Made by a program: the position numbers and the translations under genes
Part shown: positions 47,257 to 57,973 of the stretch, in pieces
Layout of the letters: each line of letters opens with the position of its first letter
Numbering within the stretch: position 1 is the first letter of the stretch
The notes under the pieces: generated by a model
Databases searched by the model: none
What the model was told of the DNA's origin: nothing
The model's input: the letters and a program-made list of their open reading frames with translations, nothing else
NCBI GenBank assembly: GCA_024305745.1
Contig: JAHRBS010000008.1
Location: 1,984,001-2,048,000 of the forward strand
DNA from: Polyporus tsugae
Taxonomy: Eukaryota > Basidiomycota > Agaricomycetes > Polyporales > Polyporaceae
Length of the DNA stretch: 64,000 bases
Direction: 5' to 3'

Positions 47257-48464
47257 CGATATCCGGGCAGGTGTAGGACACTGACACGACGTTCCTGTAA
47301 CCCTAAGGCTGGTTTTATGCTTGTTCTCCGTAGGAACGACCTCGGATCTGTCATCCTGATGAAGCCATCTGCCTTCCTCAAACTGAGTCTGATGACTACA
47401 GCGCATGTGGGTGCGTGTAGGGAGATTATCTTAACGAAGCGTCCGCAGAGGTTCGTGGATCAATCTGACGTTCACTTCGACGGTCTGACATGACAGATCA
47501 GCATGGTCTCTCATAGCGCCCATCAACTCGGTAGTTCTTACCTTACACGACGTACGCTGTTGAAGAGGCGTCAGCAGTATTCAGCATTCGTCATGGCGGC
47601 CGACAGGTCGTGTCGTCGGTTTTGTAGCTCAGTATGCTCCAGGGTTACCGAGTCTAATCTACTGTCTCCGATCAGCGCTTCAGCTCTTGCCTTGGCCTCC
47701 AACCTATCGTACGTTGTTCCTTTGGATCACCAGTCTCTATCGCATAACAGCGCGTTCATCATACATCCGTAGGCAGGCCATTCAATGTAGTTTCGGCTGC
47801 TAAATGAATGCACCTGCATTCCTGGTGCGTTTTCGGACGATTGAATGCCTCCACCAGCGCTTGGATCATGCTGATGTCGATGACGCCTGTAAACTGTTTG
47901 TTGTCCCTTTTATTTTCAAGAATCATTTGTTCACTCGACTCCTTGGGCAATAGGACCTACCATACCCCCTTCTCTGAGTCCTCTTCGTGTCCAAACATCC
48001 AATTGAATATGTAATGCTGTGCAACCTTCGCATCTTTTGCGCGGGCGCAGTTCGTCCGCACAGCTTTGACAACAGCCGCAATTTTCCACGCCTATGTCTG
48101 CTCTAAGGGATACGGGCGCAGGCAGTCTTTCGCGGCTCACACTGGCCGTAGTCGCCGCAGTGTAAGTGCGTCAACCCAATGCTGAGCACCGCGCCGCTTG
48201 TTTCAACTACTTACCTCGGTATAGCTCGAGCGGCATGTGTCTCGTTTACCATTGGGCAAGTACCTCTCCGCTTACAATCTCGTCACCCCGCCCCTCCTGC
48301 CCGATTTGCAAACCACTTAGCAGTGACGCGCTGCTGTGCGATTTCGTGTCTGCGCGAATTCTGCGCACGATGCATCCATCTACTGCGTTCGATTCTGCCC
48401 ACCTATATAAGGGTGTGCAGGCATCGTCTACTCATTCTCATTCACAACCACTCCTTTCTCATCC
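47257..48464. other. intergenic with unassigned minus-strand scraps
   Basis: A minus-strand reading at about 47990-48090 (NCGCCQSCADELRPRKRC then EGCTALHIQ) has zinc-knuckle-like cysteine pairs, but no gene could be built. A TATATAAG box at 48404-48411 lies about 60 nt before the next start codon. Confidence 0.4.
48404..48411 (+). promoter_or_regulatory. TATA-like box of the beta-lactamase-like gene
   Basis: TATATAAG, 61 nt upstream of the ATG at 48465; position and sequence fit a core promoter. Confidence 0.5.
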
Positions 48465-50527
48465 ATGAAGACCTCTTCTTTTCTTGCGACGCTTCTTGCG
48501 GTTTCTCCTCTCGATGCCTTGACTGCTCCCCACGGCTCCGCTCGCGACGATGTCAAATCCAGCTCTCCGAGCGCATCCGCGATCACTCCCGAGATCTCTG
48601 CTCTTGCAGAGAGTCTTCTGGCCGACTACCACGTTCCTGGAATCAGTGTTGGCGTTGTCCGCTTGAATGGCAGCTCTGTCATCATAGAGTACGGCTCATG
48701 GGGAAACAGGACGGAGGACGGGGATCCGGCTGAGCCTCACGTGAGTTATGGCGCGAAGTTCATTTTCAGGACATCTCTGAAGCTGCTTGTCGCAGATGAT
48801 CACGGGCCTTGGGTCGTGCTCCAAGGCGTTCTTAACTAGTGCCATAGGCATCCTCATCGACGACTTTGCGAATGGCCGCAATGTCACCGCTCTTCCAGAG
48901 GGTCTGGAGACTATCGGCTGGGATACGAAAATTCAGGCGCTATTCCCAGGCGACTCCGTGTGGAAGCTGGAGGATGAGTGGGCAACCGAGAAAGCCAGTA
49001 TCGCCGACATGCTCAGTATGGCCACCGGTATCACCAGGTATGCTCAGGGCACCCTTCCATCCTCCGTCGTCGTTTTGATCGGTATTCCTGTACTTTCCAG
49101 TAATCAGTTCGTATACACTCGTGACGATAACCCCGTGACCCTGGCGCAGCGATTCCGGTACATCAAGCCCGGCTTCGAGCTGCGCGAGCGGTGGGAGTAC
49201 ACGAATATTGTAAGTCGCTATGGCAGTCCAGACGCGTGCGCTCGCGCTTACAACACGTCCAAACCTCCAGTTTTACTTCTTCGCCGCTCAAATTGTCACC
49301 GCATATTCGGGGAAGACCTTTCAAGAGTTTGTCAAGGAACGCATATTCGACCCCCTCAACATGACGTCCACCACGTACTCTACGCAGGAGGCTAACGTCA
49401 CTGGCTACCTGAGTCAGAGCTGGGCGTATCTTGGACGTCGCATTCCGATCATTATTGACGATCCCGTCACCGCTAATCTCACTGCTGGTGCGGGAGGAGT
49501 TCTGTCCAATGCGGTCGATATGGTACACACAATCCGTTCCCAATATGCCTGGAGGAACTTGCTCATCGTTTACGATTTGTAGAGTAAATGGGCTGCCATG
49601 GTCCTTAATGGCGGTGTTGACCCTGTGACAAACAAGACGGTTATACCCGCATCCGCGTATGACGAGACCACTACGGCGCGTATAATCCAAGCCGGGAATG
49701 TGACGGATGACAAGACCACTTCGATCATCGGGTACGGTCTCGGTTGGCAGCGTAACTCGTTCATGGGTCACGATGTGAGTTTCAATCCTTGAACCCGGTC
49801 TTAGCATGTTCTCATGGCCTTTTACCTCCAGGTCATCACTCACGATGGAAGCATTCCTGGGTTCGTCGCGTCGCTCATGGTCCTCCCCGATGACAACCTT
49901 GCCGTCTTTGCCTTGCTCAACACCGACGCGCCATTCCAAGACGTCCTCCCCAAAGCCATCATCTCGAGCGTCCTAGGGCTCAACGCTAGCACTTCCTCGC
50001 CGTCTACCAAAGCCATATCACGTCGCACCTTGTCCGCTAGGGCCGCGTCGCTCTCCGGAAACTGCACCCAGTCGAGCACCGCCCTGGAGAAGTTCGCTGG
50101 AGATTACACGAGCCCCGCCTACGGAAACCTCACCTTCTGTGCGCCCACTACCGTGAACGTTTCCGAGTCCGCGCACTGCAACAGCACCCTCTCGGACTTC
50201 GCGTCGCTCGGTCCCCTCGACCCAAACACGCTCTACGCTACCACGAACCGGATCGTCACCCACTTGAGCATGCAGCGGACGTGCGATGGATCCGACAACG
50301 AGGCGTTCGTCGTGACGTTCCAGTCGATCTACCCGAACGGGTACGGGCGCAACACGACAGCGTTTGCTGAGGCGTTCTCGAGCACGCTTCCGGATACCCA
50401 CGTTGAGTGCGTCGTGGACGACGGCAATGTCACTGGGTGCGGGTGGTTGGATGTCGAGGTCAGTCCGATCAAGTCCGTGGGGACCGTGCGGGATCGGGCG
50501 CAGATCTGGTGGACGAGGCACGGGTGA
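48465..50527 (+). CDS. secreted serine beta-lactamase-like protein
   Basis: Class C beta-lactamase / penicillin-binding-protein fold; fungal members are usually esterases or peptidases of unknown substrate. Six exons: 48465-48740, 48796-49037, 49101-49209, 49271-49522, 49583-49774, 49832-50527; 588 residues. A signal peptide (KTSSFLATLLAVSPLDALTA) is followed by LLADYHVPGISVGVV. The catalytic triad motifs are present: S-C-S-K in GLGSCSKAFLTSA, Y-T-N in RWEYTNI, and H-D-G in ITHDGSIPGF (the K/H-T-G position). FDPLNMTSTTYS and AGAGGVLSNAVDM are family blocks. There are many N-glycosylation sites. The last 190 residues form a Cys-containing extension seen in basidiomycete members. Intron 1's acceptor before MITGLGSCSKAF was chosen to keep phase. 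Confidence 0.9.
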
Positions 50528-50939
50528 AGAAGCATCGTACTATGTTATGACATTGACAGTACCACTTCTTTGTTTTACGTCGTACGGATCATGTTTGTGA
50601 CCTTGGACGTGAATTCAGAGGAAGCTCGTTTTCTGACCGACTGAGTATGTAACTATTGCTTGGCCAACCTTGCGCCCCGCCCTCCGCTGCCAGTGGGATG
50701 GCTTTTCGGTCAATTGACTGAAACTATTCGACAGCTCCTCTCGTGATCCTACGGCAGTTCATGCATGGAGTACTTGGGGCGATTTCCATGCCCACCGATT
50801 TGCGATGATACTTATACAGCAAGATAATGCTACACTGTCCACGATTTCGGGTTCTCCCAAAGTCCATGCTTTTGTTCAGCCGAGAGCAATCGTGTGCGGA
50901 TGCGTCAATACCCCTTCGCCAGACACAAGAACATCTAGA
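50528..50939. other. intergenic
   Basis: No gene recognised; 3' flank of the preceding gene. Confidence 0.4.
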
Positions 50940-51290
50940 AAGACGAGAGCGGCTTGCTTCTTCAAGCCCTCGAGCGAGCCGTTGAACTCATTCTGGTCCC
51001 CAGGGCCGAGCTTGCCCTTGTCCGCGTACTGCCAGAACGTGGTGTAGCCCCACCCGGCCGGGAGCGCGCCGATGCTAGATCAGTAGTGCGCGATCCAGAG
51101 CGGGTTCGTCTTCCCGAACATGGCGCTGTTGCCCGTGCACGTCTTCCACCAGTCCGTCGTGGTGTAGATGATGGGGCACACCTTGGTCGCCGTGTGGTAC
51201 GTGTCGGAGAAGTCCTTGACCCACGCGACCATCGCCGAGTACATGTCAGTGGGGTGTTTGACCGATCCTGCAGTCACAGTGTTCACGTAG
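50940..51290 (-). pseudogene. GH25 lysozyme fragment
   Basis: Reads MYSAMVAWVKDFSDTYH, IIYTTTDWWKTCTGNSAMF and NPLWIAHY, then TGA, then SSIGALPAGWGYTTFWQYAD and DQNEFNGSLEGLKKQ. It matches the C-terminal half of the GH25 gene at 46.4-47.3 kb; TGA-TCT replaces that gene's GCA-TCG (A-S) at 51078-51083. The N-terminal half with catalytic residues is absent. Decayed duplicate. Confidence 0.88.
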
Positions 51291-51403
51291 GTCAGTCGGT
51301 GCCCTATCCTCGGGCGAACATACGCACATGCCGTGATCTTGGGAGTTGTGGGACATCATTGAAGAGCACCTGGAGAGCTGCAGAAAGGACATCATCAGAA
51401 GTG

Positions 51404-52190
51404 TCACTGCTTCAACTGGAGACGTAGCCATGATCGCTCGAGATCGACCTCAGTGAAGTGCAGGAGGAGATACGCTCCAAGTGTGCGTGCAGCGCTCTTA
51501 CAAACTCTGGCGCCTTCATCCTGGCATCGGGGTCGGACTCCATGACACTCTGGAGCAGGTCGAAAGAAATAGATTGCACCAGGAAAGTGTGCCACTCGAG
51601 AGCATGCGGCATGAATGCGTAGGGTCGCGACTCGCTGCTTGGCAGCGGCAAGCAACCGGGATGAGTCGACTGGAAGATGAGCTCCTTTCCCTTGATGCGC
51701 TCGGTGTATAGGATATCCGGAGTGTCTAAGTAGATAGAGTAGAGCACATAGCAATTCGAGGCGTCCTAGCCACGGTTGAGTCTGAGTACATGTACAAAAG
51801 ACCAGATTCGACGACGCACCTCAGTGGGTTCAGCCCACGGGTCAAAGTGATCGTGCACCACTGCCAGGTCATCATCGTGAGGTTTGAGAGCGAATAGTGA
51901 GCACTATTGATCACTAGTGAGCCCTTGTCGATGTGGCAGACGATGAGTGGTACCGGTACGTGTCGGCGGTGTCGCGTACGTCGGTGGTCAACAGAGAGCA
52001 AGCGCCCGAACCTTGCACAGCCGTTGTACGGCGCCTGTGAGATTTGTATCCGAGAGCTCCGAGTTGGTACTACTTGGACTGTACACTGGCATGTTACTAG
52101 TACCATGTACCTCTCGTTTGCTTGCATAAGTTGCATATACTCAATGGTAGACCTCTGTGTTCGGTTACTTCCACCACCACTCATATCCTA
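51404..52190 (-). pseudogene. HNH_2-type nuclease-domain gene, copy 3, decayed
   Basis: The C-terminal part matches copies 1 and 2: KELIFQSTHPGCLPLPSSE, then, after a frame change, RIHAACSRVAHFPGAIYFF, and in the first frame again MESDPDARMKAPEFVRALHA and HLERISSC. Upstream, NLTMMT and DHFDPWAEPTE are in different frames and adjoin a GTGCGTCGTC donor also present in copy 2. At least two frameshifts. The nuclease core is not found. Confidence 0.82.
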
Positions 52191-53906
52191 GCGGAACCTG
52201 GCTGTCGACGATCTTTGAGCCTGTGGAGAGGTCGAACATACACCGAGTGAGCGACGCTCCACAGACGTAAATTCGAAGGTAAGACGAATTCACCTGTCCC
52301 TTTGTAGCCAGCTAATACGTCTTTCAAGTCTCCAATTTTCAGAAAACCCTCTGATGCACCGCTGCGCCGCCGGCTGGCAATTGTCCGGAGGTACTTCCTC
52401 AGGTACACGAATACGGTGAGCTCATGTTACATAATTGGCTTTCTCACTGATTTCTTTCCTGATTCACGTACCAGTCGGTTGGAAGGCGAGATCAGTGGAT
52501 GCGTTCCACACAATCTCTCCCCCTGTCTCTCTGTGCCCGCCGACACGGTCAGGTCCGCCAAATTACGTTTATGGCGCCACCGCATCTGCAACACTGAGAA
52601 CGAGTATACCTCATGGTTTCTCGGCGCCACGATTTATCCGCTGGACAACTCACCATTTTCCGCGTTTTGTCGCGTCAGGGGCCCCTAGCTGTATCCACAC
52701 ACCCAAACTCAATGCCCTCAATTTCGTACGCGCAATCATCTTTTGGAACTCTTCAACATCAGGTGAGAACAGAATCCAACAAAAACGAGAATGGTTGCTG
52801 ACCACGCCATCAGGAACGACAACGCTCCTGTCATCCTCCAATCCAGCGCCTGCTTTGACAGCAGGCGAGCTTTCTCGAGTCCATGTTGACGCCTCCCATA
52901 GTGACCGGCTCCCACTCCACGCTATCATCTACCTCCCAAGTAGCTGTCAGGGAGGCGGCTGAAGGCGGGACCGCGTCCTAGTCGACAGACCCCCCGCTCT
53001 TCCAGACAAATGGACAATCTGAGGTGTGTCTGTTAATTGAACGCGAGAAGACAAAGCGGATACGGTGATGATCGTTTGGGGATAAGACATGCGGTGGCCG
53101 CACTTATGGGAGTCCCGACTATCCTGGTGCGGCCTCCATGTTCTCCTTCTCTTCCGTTCTTTCTCCATGTTCCCACACCCTTCCATTCTTTAAGACGGCC
53201 ACGCGGTGAATTCCCTGTCCCGGTTTTGGCGCTAGACAATCACCGTGAGTGACGATTTGGGCGCAATTTCCAGATGGGCCGCCTCCATAGAGACTTTGGG
53301 GCTCGAGGGGGAAGAGGTAATGAGCTAGCTTCTAATTATCCTGCTGCTCACTATACGACTCAAATTATAGGTTTGAGTGCTTGGGGACACAGCAGGATTT
53401 GTTCGGTTGCAACTGATCATAGAGCGGAGAGTGCACTCGCCTGCACTCGCACTGTCCACCCTGCGGGGTTACGTATTCGCTAAGCTAGTCTTCGGGCCAC
53501 TTTGACAGAGGGGGTAGAGGAATCCTGGAAGTGCTTTGTTCGCATGACCAGAGCCCTTCACATTACGTCCTTGAATGTGTTAATGGAGTGAGCGGAGAGA
53601 GCTGTCGCCGCAACCGGACCCCGACGCAGACATCATGGAGCTACGAGGATCGTCGCCACGAGGACTTTCACTCGCACGTCCTACTGTGGTGCCTGTTCTG
53701 GGTCTGTGGTTCTGTTTCGATTTTTGGATCCTCGGCCGTTGCTTCAATGCTTGGGTCCTTCCCTGATCATGCGCATACAGCATATTGGGGCGCTCTGGAT
53801 AACCCCGTTGAAAAAAATCATTCATGCACTGTATATAAGGCCTCCAAGTGCTCGGGTTTGAACCAAAGTCTCAAGCTGCATCTCACAGCAATCGTCACTC
53901 ACAACC
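52191..53906. other. unassigned sequence, then promoter flank of glycine-zipper gene 3
   Basis: Minus-strand readings VYLRKYLRTIASRRRSGASE, GFLKIGDLKDVLAGYKGT (52290-52400) and DVEEFQKMIARTKLRALSLG (52680-52760) look protein-like; they may belong to one gene with several introns that I could not assemble or name. From about 53500 the sequence resembles, reversed, 28830-29060, the flank of copy 1. A TATATAAGG box at 53832-53840 lies 75 nt before the next start codon. Confidence 0.45.
53832..53840 (+). promoter_or_regulatory. TATA-like box conserved in all three glycine-zipper genes
   Basis: CTGTATATAAGGC is found at about the same distance from the ATG in copies 1 (28443-28451, minus) and 2 (32702-32710, minus), within otherwise more diverged flanks. 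Confidence 0.6.
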
Positions 53907-55696
53907 ATGTACACTGCTCCTCGCATCACCACTCTCGACGCCTCTCTGCTTCCTACCGCCCCCGATGGTTGGAAGTTCACCAATCTCACCGATCCCGACG
54001 GTAATACCTCTGACCTCGCGCACTACCCAGTGTTGCTCTTTGGCCCTTACACGTACACTGGTATGTTGCTGCACATTTTGGCGCGCATTCATCCGCTAAT
54101 GGTAGTGTTCTGGATGTAGTTCTCAGCAAGGTCGACAACGACTATGACATGCTGATCGTAGCTTGGGACATGCAGAGGAACCTTGCCAAGCAGTGGGAGA
54201 AACCCGGGGCCCGCTACATTTATCAGATCTCCTTCAACGCCGACACTCAGACGGTCACTTTCACCGGGCAGAGCAGCACCTCGGTCACCGCTACCCTCGA
54301 CGAGTTGATCGTTGGTCCCGCTGTCGTCTACCTCCCGCCTTCTTCCGGCCCCGCCCTGCCGTACACGCTTTCTTACGCCGCCCCCGACAACGCTCAGTTC
54401 CCCGTCATGAAAAGCGGTCCCTACAGCTTCTGGCCGGTGTCGTACGAGGACGAGCGCGCATCCTTCTGCGTCGTCGTCGTCGACCAGGACAACGTGATCC
54501 TCAAGCTCATCGACTGCCCCGGCTCACACAACATCGATGAAGTCGTTGTCGACGACGCCAACCGCACCATCCAGCTCATCGGTCAAGACGGCGCCATCGC
54601 CAACTTCGACTATGACACCGCACTGGCATGCTTCTCCTGCTGCTACGTCTGCACCAAGGACGACTTCACCTTCCTCGCGCAGTATTTTGACGTCCCGCTT
54701 ACGGACGACGAGGCGACCGCCCTGGCGGAGGCTATGCCGCAGATCGACTGCTCGCTGTGCTGCCGTATGCAGGGGACGTACACCGACGACTCGGCCTCTG
54801 ACCGGGTGAAGCGCAGCACGGCTAGCGTCATCGTTGGTTCTCTCTTGGGAGGTTTCATCGGGGCGATTGGCGGGTTCTTGATCGGGGGGCCCTTGGGGAT
54901 CGGCCCTGGGCTCATTGCCGGCTCTGCCGCTGGAATCGCCATCGGTCAGACCATACCGTCCAGCAGCGACAAGGGCCAGTACACGCTCTCGTCTTTGGAG
55001 AAGCAGTCTTCTCTCGTTGGGTACGCACTGTCGGCTAGTTATTATACAGCACCGAAAGGCTGACACCGTTGCGGCAGATACGCCCAATTCCCCTGCGGCC
55101 CGTTCGCCAACACCGGCGTCGGGGAAAACGTGTTCGACGCGCCGTTCCCCCGCTACGCCGAGCTGCCCTACTCCGGCGCCATTACGACGCTTGGCTCCGC
55201 GTCTTCTCCGCAGGCGTACTCTCCCGCTACGCAGGCCATCGGCGACCTCCCCCGCGACCCGCGCTACAACCCGCTCACGCTCACCAACGGCGTCCAGGTC
55301 ACCAAGTACATCTTCGTCATCATCCAGACGGACGAGACCGTCGACGGCAACCCGGGGTATCAGATGCGGATCAACCCCGAGGACTTCTACCCTGACTCGT
55401 GGCCGGCGAACCAGCGCGTGAACCACAGCCAGCTGTCGGAGGGGTACCGCTTCTGGGCGCTGGTCGGGCATCCACACATGCAGGTGTATGCGGCGGGGAG
55501 CTTGTACGTGGATATCACGAACAAGAAGCTGCTGGGGATCGACACGCGCACGGGGCATTACTTCAAGGCGTTCCAAGGCCAGGACCAGGCGGTGAACGAT
55601 GCGACGTTCGGGTTCCTGAAGAACCTGGGCTACGACACGTCGATCATGAAGAACTACATCGACATCCTCGGATACTTCCAGCAGTACCAGGGGTGA
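53907..55696 (+). CDS. glycine-zipper Cys-cluster protein, copy 3 (unrecognised family)
   Basis: Exons 53907-54060, 54120-55020, 55078-55696; 557 residues. Layout by residue: 1-51 N-terminal exon (MYTAPRITTLDASLLP...GPYTYTG); 60-210 beta-rich with SFNADTQTVTFTGQSSTSV; C-F-S-C-C-Y-V-C at about 222-229; C-S-L-C-C at about 262-266; dibasic VKRS at about 281-284; hydrophobic glycine-rich stretch 287-327 with G-x-x-x-G spacings (SLLGGFIGAIGGFLIGGPLG then IGPGLIAGSAAGIAIG); C-terminal domain 355-557 with RFWALVGHPHMQVYAAGSLY and LLGIDTRTGHYFKAFQ. No signal peptide, no catalytic motif I can name. The C-terminal domain is the most constant part between copies. Inverted relative to copies 1 and 2. Confidence 0.88.
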
Positions 55697-56249
55697 CCTG
55701 GTTAGGTCACCGCGGGCCAATATGAGGATTTGTGAGCGGTGTTTTGCGTCGGGAGCTCGTGTTGTTCTGTCGAGTTATGGTTATGTACTGACCTCTGAGA
55801 CCTTTTCTCCGTCAGGGCAACGCACGTATACACGATGCGCGAAATGTCTGTGACGTTCAACACGTCCAGAGCCTTCACCTCGCTGCTCTACACAGTTGTA
55901 TTTCGTATTTCGTTTTGAAGTATGCCGTTATCTTGCTCCCTAAATCCTAGGTGGTTCCGAGATGTCAGCTACACTGATGTACATAAAGAAATTCTTCCAC
56001 TCGAATGGTATCGCCCCGTTTCACAAGTTATAATAATCCGAGCTGTGGCTGTATGAACATCAATGAAAATTCCATGACGAGAAGATCTGGTGACGAAGTT
56101 TAGTGAGGAGGCCCGCGGTAGTCTCCGTAGCCGACCATATTCCGGATATAGATGACAGTCGATCTATATCCATATGGCCCGCGGTGGGACGGTGCGGGTT
56201 CTTACATGCTCACCGGCACTGCGTAATCGGTAGGATACAAGTTGATCAT
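55697..56249. repeat. 3' flank of glycine-zipper gene 3
   Basis: The first 250 nt resemble, reversed, the 3' flanks of copies 1 and 2 (TTCTCCGTCAGGG, AATTGTATTTCGT-like blocks). The remainder shows nothing recognisable. Confidence 0.55.
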
Positions 56250-56269
56250 TCTTGGGAGTAAGTAGTCCA

Positions 56270-56625
56270 CAAATCTTCCGTCCCGGAGTACTTCAGGTCA
56301 ACGAATATCCGGGTGCCGCGTACGTATGTGACGTGATTATCATGTCCGACTTGCTGCATTTCGGCGGCTCGCATGACGTAGGCCCGGAATCCCTCTCGTC
56401 CGTATTTCGACAGACTTCATCAGCTCGCGCCAAACCCTGACATTGCAATGAGTTGGAATCATCATTGAAGAAGATGCAATCCAAAGCGCGGGGCATGGTT
56501 CATTAGCGGTCTCCGACCACGGGTCGAATCGAGAGCGATTGGGCGTGAGGGAGGACGTGTGACAGTTAATTGGGCAGCGGAAGTTCCGTGGTAGAATAGG
56601 GAGTGCTATTGTACAAGTTCTGGGT
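56270..56625 (+). pseudogene. methyltransferase fragment (3' part)
   Basis: VCDVIIMSDLLHFGGSHDV followed by RQTSSARAK and then a stop matches DVVIMSDLLHFDRSHNV and RKTSSARAY of the intact gene at 34.5-35.5 kb. Farther on, the ttAATTGGGCagcGGAag and TTGTACAAGTtCTGGGTGA blocks match the 3' end of that gene and its downstream flank. The SAM-binding N-terminal part is absent. Confidence 0.88.
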
Positions 56626-56688
56626 GAGAAACACGGAATGATAGGGGACGGTCTACACCACCACGAACAACCAATAGGCAGAGACGGG

Positions 56689-57724
56689 CTACATGTCGTC
56701 CACGCCCCACTCATAACTCTCAGCCCCCCGTCTCCGTCGTTCATTCTGCTTCTGGAAGTATTTCTTCTCGAAGCCGCTACTACGATCTGTAAGGGTTATT
56801 GAGTCCCAGCTCGTGTCTATACACTAAATCACACTCACCGACACCATCCCATCTATAACCGGGCTTGATACCGAAACGATTGGGAGGCGGTGGGGGCCCT
56901 GTATACTCAGGTCTTCGAGGGCCCTTCGATTTCTTCTTCTGTTCATCAGGTCAGGTCCGTCAATGAAGACTTGCTTCGCGATATACGAGAGGGCGACGTA
57001 CCGTCAAGAACTGTGCTGCAGGATCGTTCCATCGTTCCTGCGCCTTGAGCTCCGAATTAAGCTCAACATCGTCCGCCGTCCTCGCGAACGCCTGCCCACG
57101 CATCTTCTCCAGCTCCTGTTTTCGCTTCTCGGCATCATCTCTCTGCACCAAACCCTTACCCCACTCCATCTTCGCCGCCTCCTTCTCTTCTCGCTCCCGC
57201 TTCAACCGCGCCGCCTCTGCCTTTGCGGCCGCCATGTCAACTTTCCGCCCTGACGAGTCGCGGTACACAGTTTCCTGCGCAGCGTTGCGTTCCGCCTCCT
57301 CCGCGGACATCTTCAGCTGCTTCTTGGGTAGCTTCTTCTTGAGCTGGGCAGAAGTGAGCAACCCGCCCTTGAAGGGCTCCTCCGTTTCCACGACCTGCGG
57401 CTGCTCGTCCTCAGCGGGCGGTGGCGTCTTGCTGCCGCCCTCGCCCTCCTGGACGGTCTGCCACCCCGAGTCCGCGTCCGTCCGCTGTCGCTTCTTGAAC
57501 CGCCGATCCTCCGCGACCACCGCCTCATCCATCTCGTCGTCCTCGTCGTCCTGCGGGGCGCCGCTCCATCCTGTTAGGTCATCGTCCCTGATGAAGGATG
57601 AGCTCGCGGCCGCCGAGGTGGTCGTAACTTTGCGCTTCTTCTTCGTCGGATTGGTCCTGGACAGAATAGCGTCCGCTTTGGGGCCGGTCATGTATTTCTC
57701 CGCCAGATATGACTTGAGAGACAT
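56689..57724 (-). CDS. BUD13: pre-mRNA splicing factor BUD13 (RES complex)
   Basis: Subunit of the RES complex with Snu17 and Pml1, which acts on spliceosome activation and pre-mRNA retention. Three exons: 57724-57002, 56938-56839, 56786-56689; 306 residues, phases agree. The start is [20 protein letters not shown]; the open frame upstream of 57724 is leader. The middle has KRRRK-like basic and acidic stretches and [15 protein letters not shown]. The C-terminal Snu17-binding region is [40 protein letters not shown]. The protein is short for the family (yeast 266, human over 600), which is normal in fungi. Three decayed partial copies exist in the window. It shares a 249-nt divergent promoter with the following gene. 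Confidence 0.96.
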
Positions 57725-57973
57725 ACTGGATAACAGCAGAGAAAGAAAGCTGTCAAAAGTGTGCAAGGAAAAGGAGCAGTGGCACCGGGACCAGCCTCGC
57801 CGGACTTGCAGGCAAGTGGGAGGAGGAGAAGCGTGACAGTGGCGTGACAGGCTCGCCATTCCGGGAAATTCAACCCCGGTCACGCCACGTCACAGTCTGT
57901 GACGAACCACGCGTGAGGCGGCGCGCCGCCGATTCGGTCGTCTCCACCACCACCACCGTCGTCGGCGACGACG
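57725..57973. promoter_or_regulatory. 249-nt head-to-head promoter, BUD13 / NUM1
   Basis: Faces both start codons (57724 minus, 57974 plus). Contains a CACCAC repeat at about 57945-57956. No TATA-like box. Confidence 0.6.

Noticed and set aside
54524..55720. 398-codon minus-strand ORF over glycine-zipper gene 3 (and a 333-codon plus-strand ORF over gene 2)
   Set aside because: Arginine/valine-rich antisense shadow of GC-rich coding sequence; it recurs only because the sense genes are paralogous, and it has no motif or splice logic.
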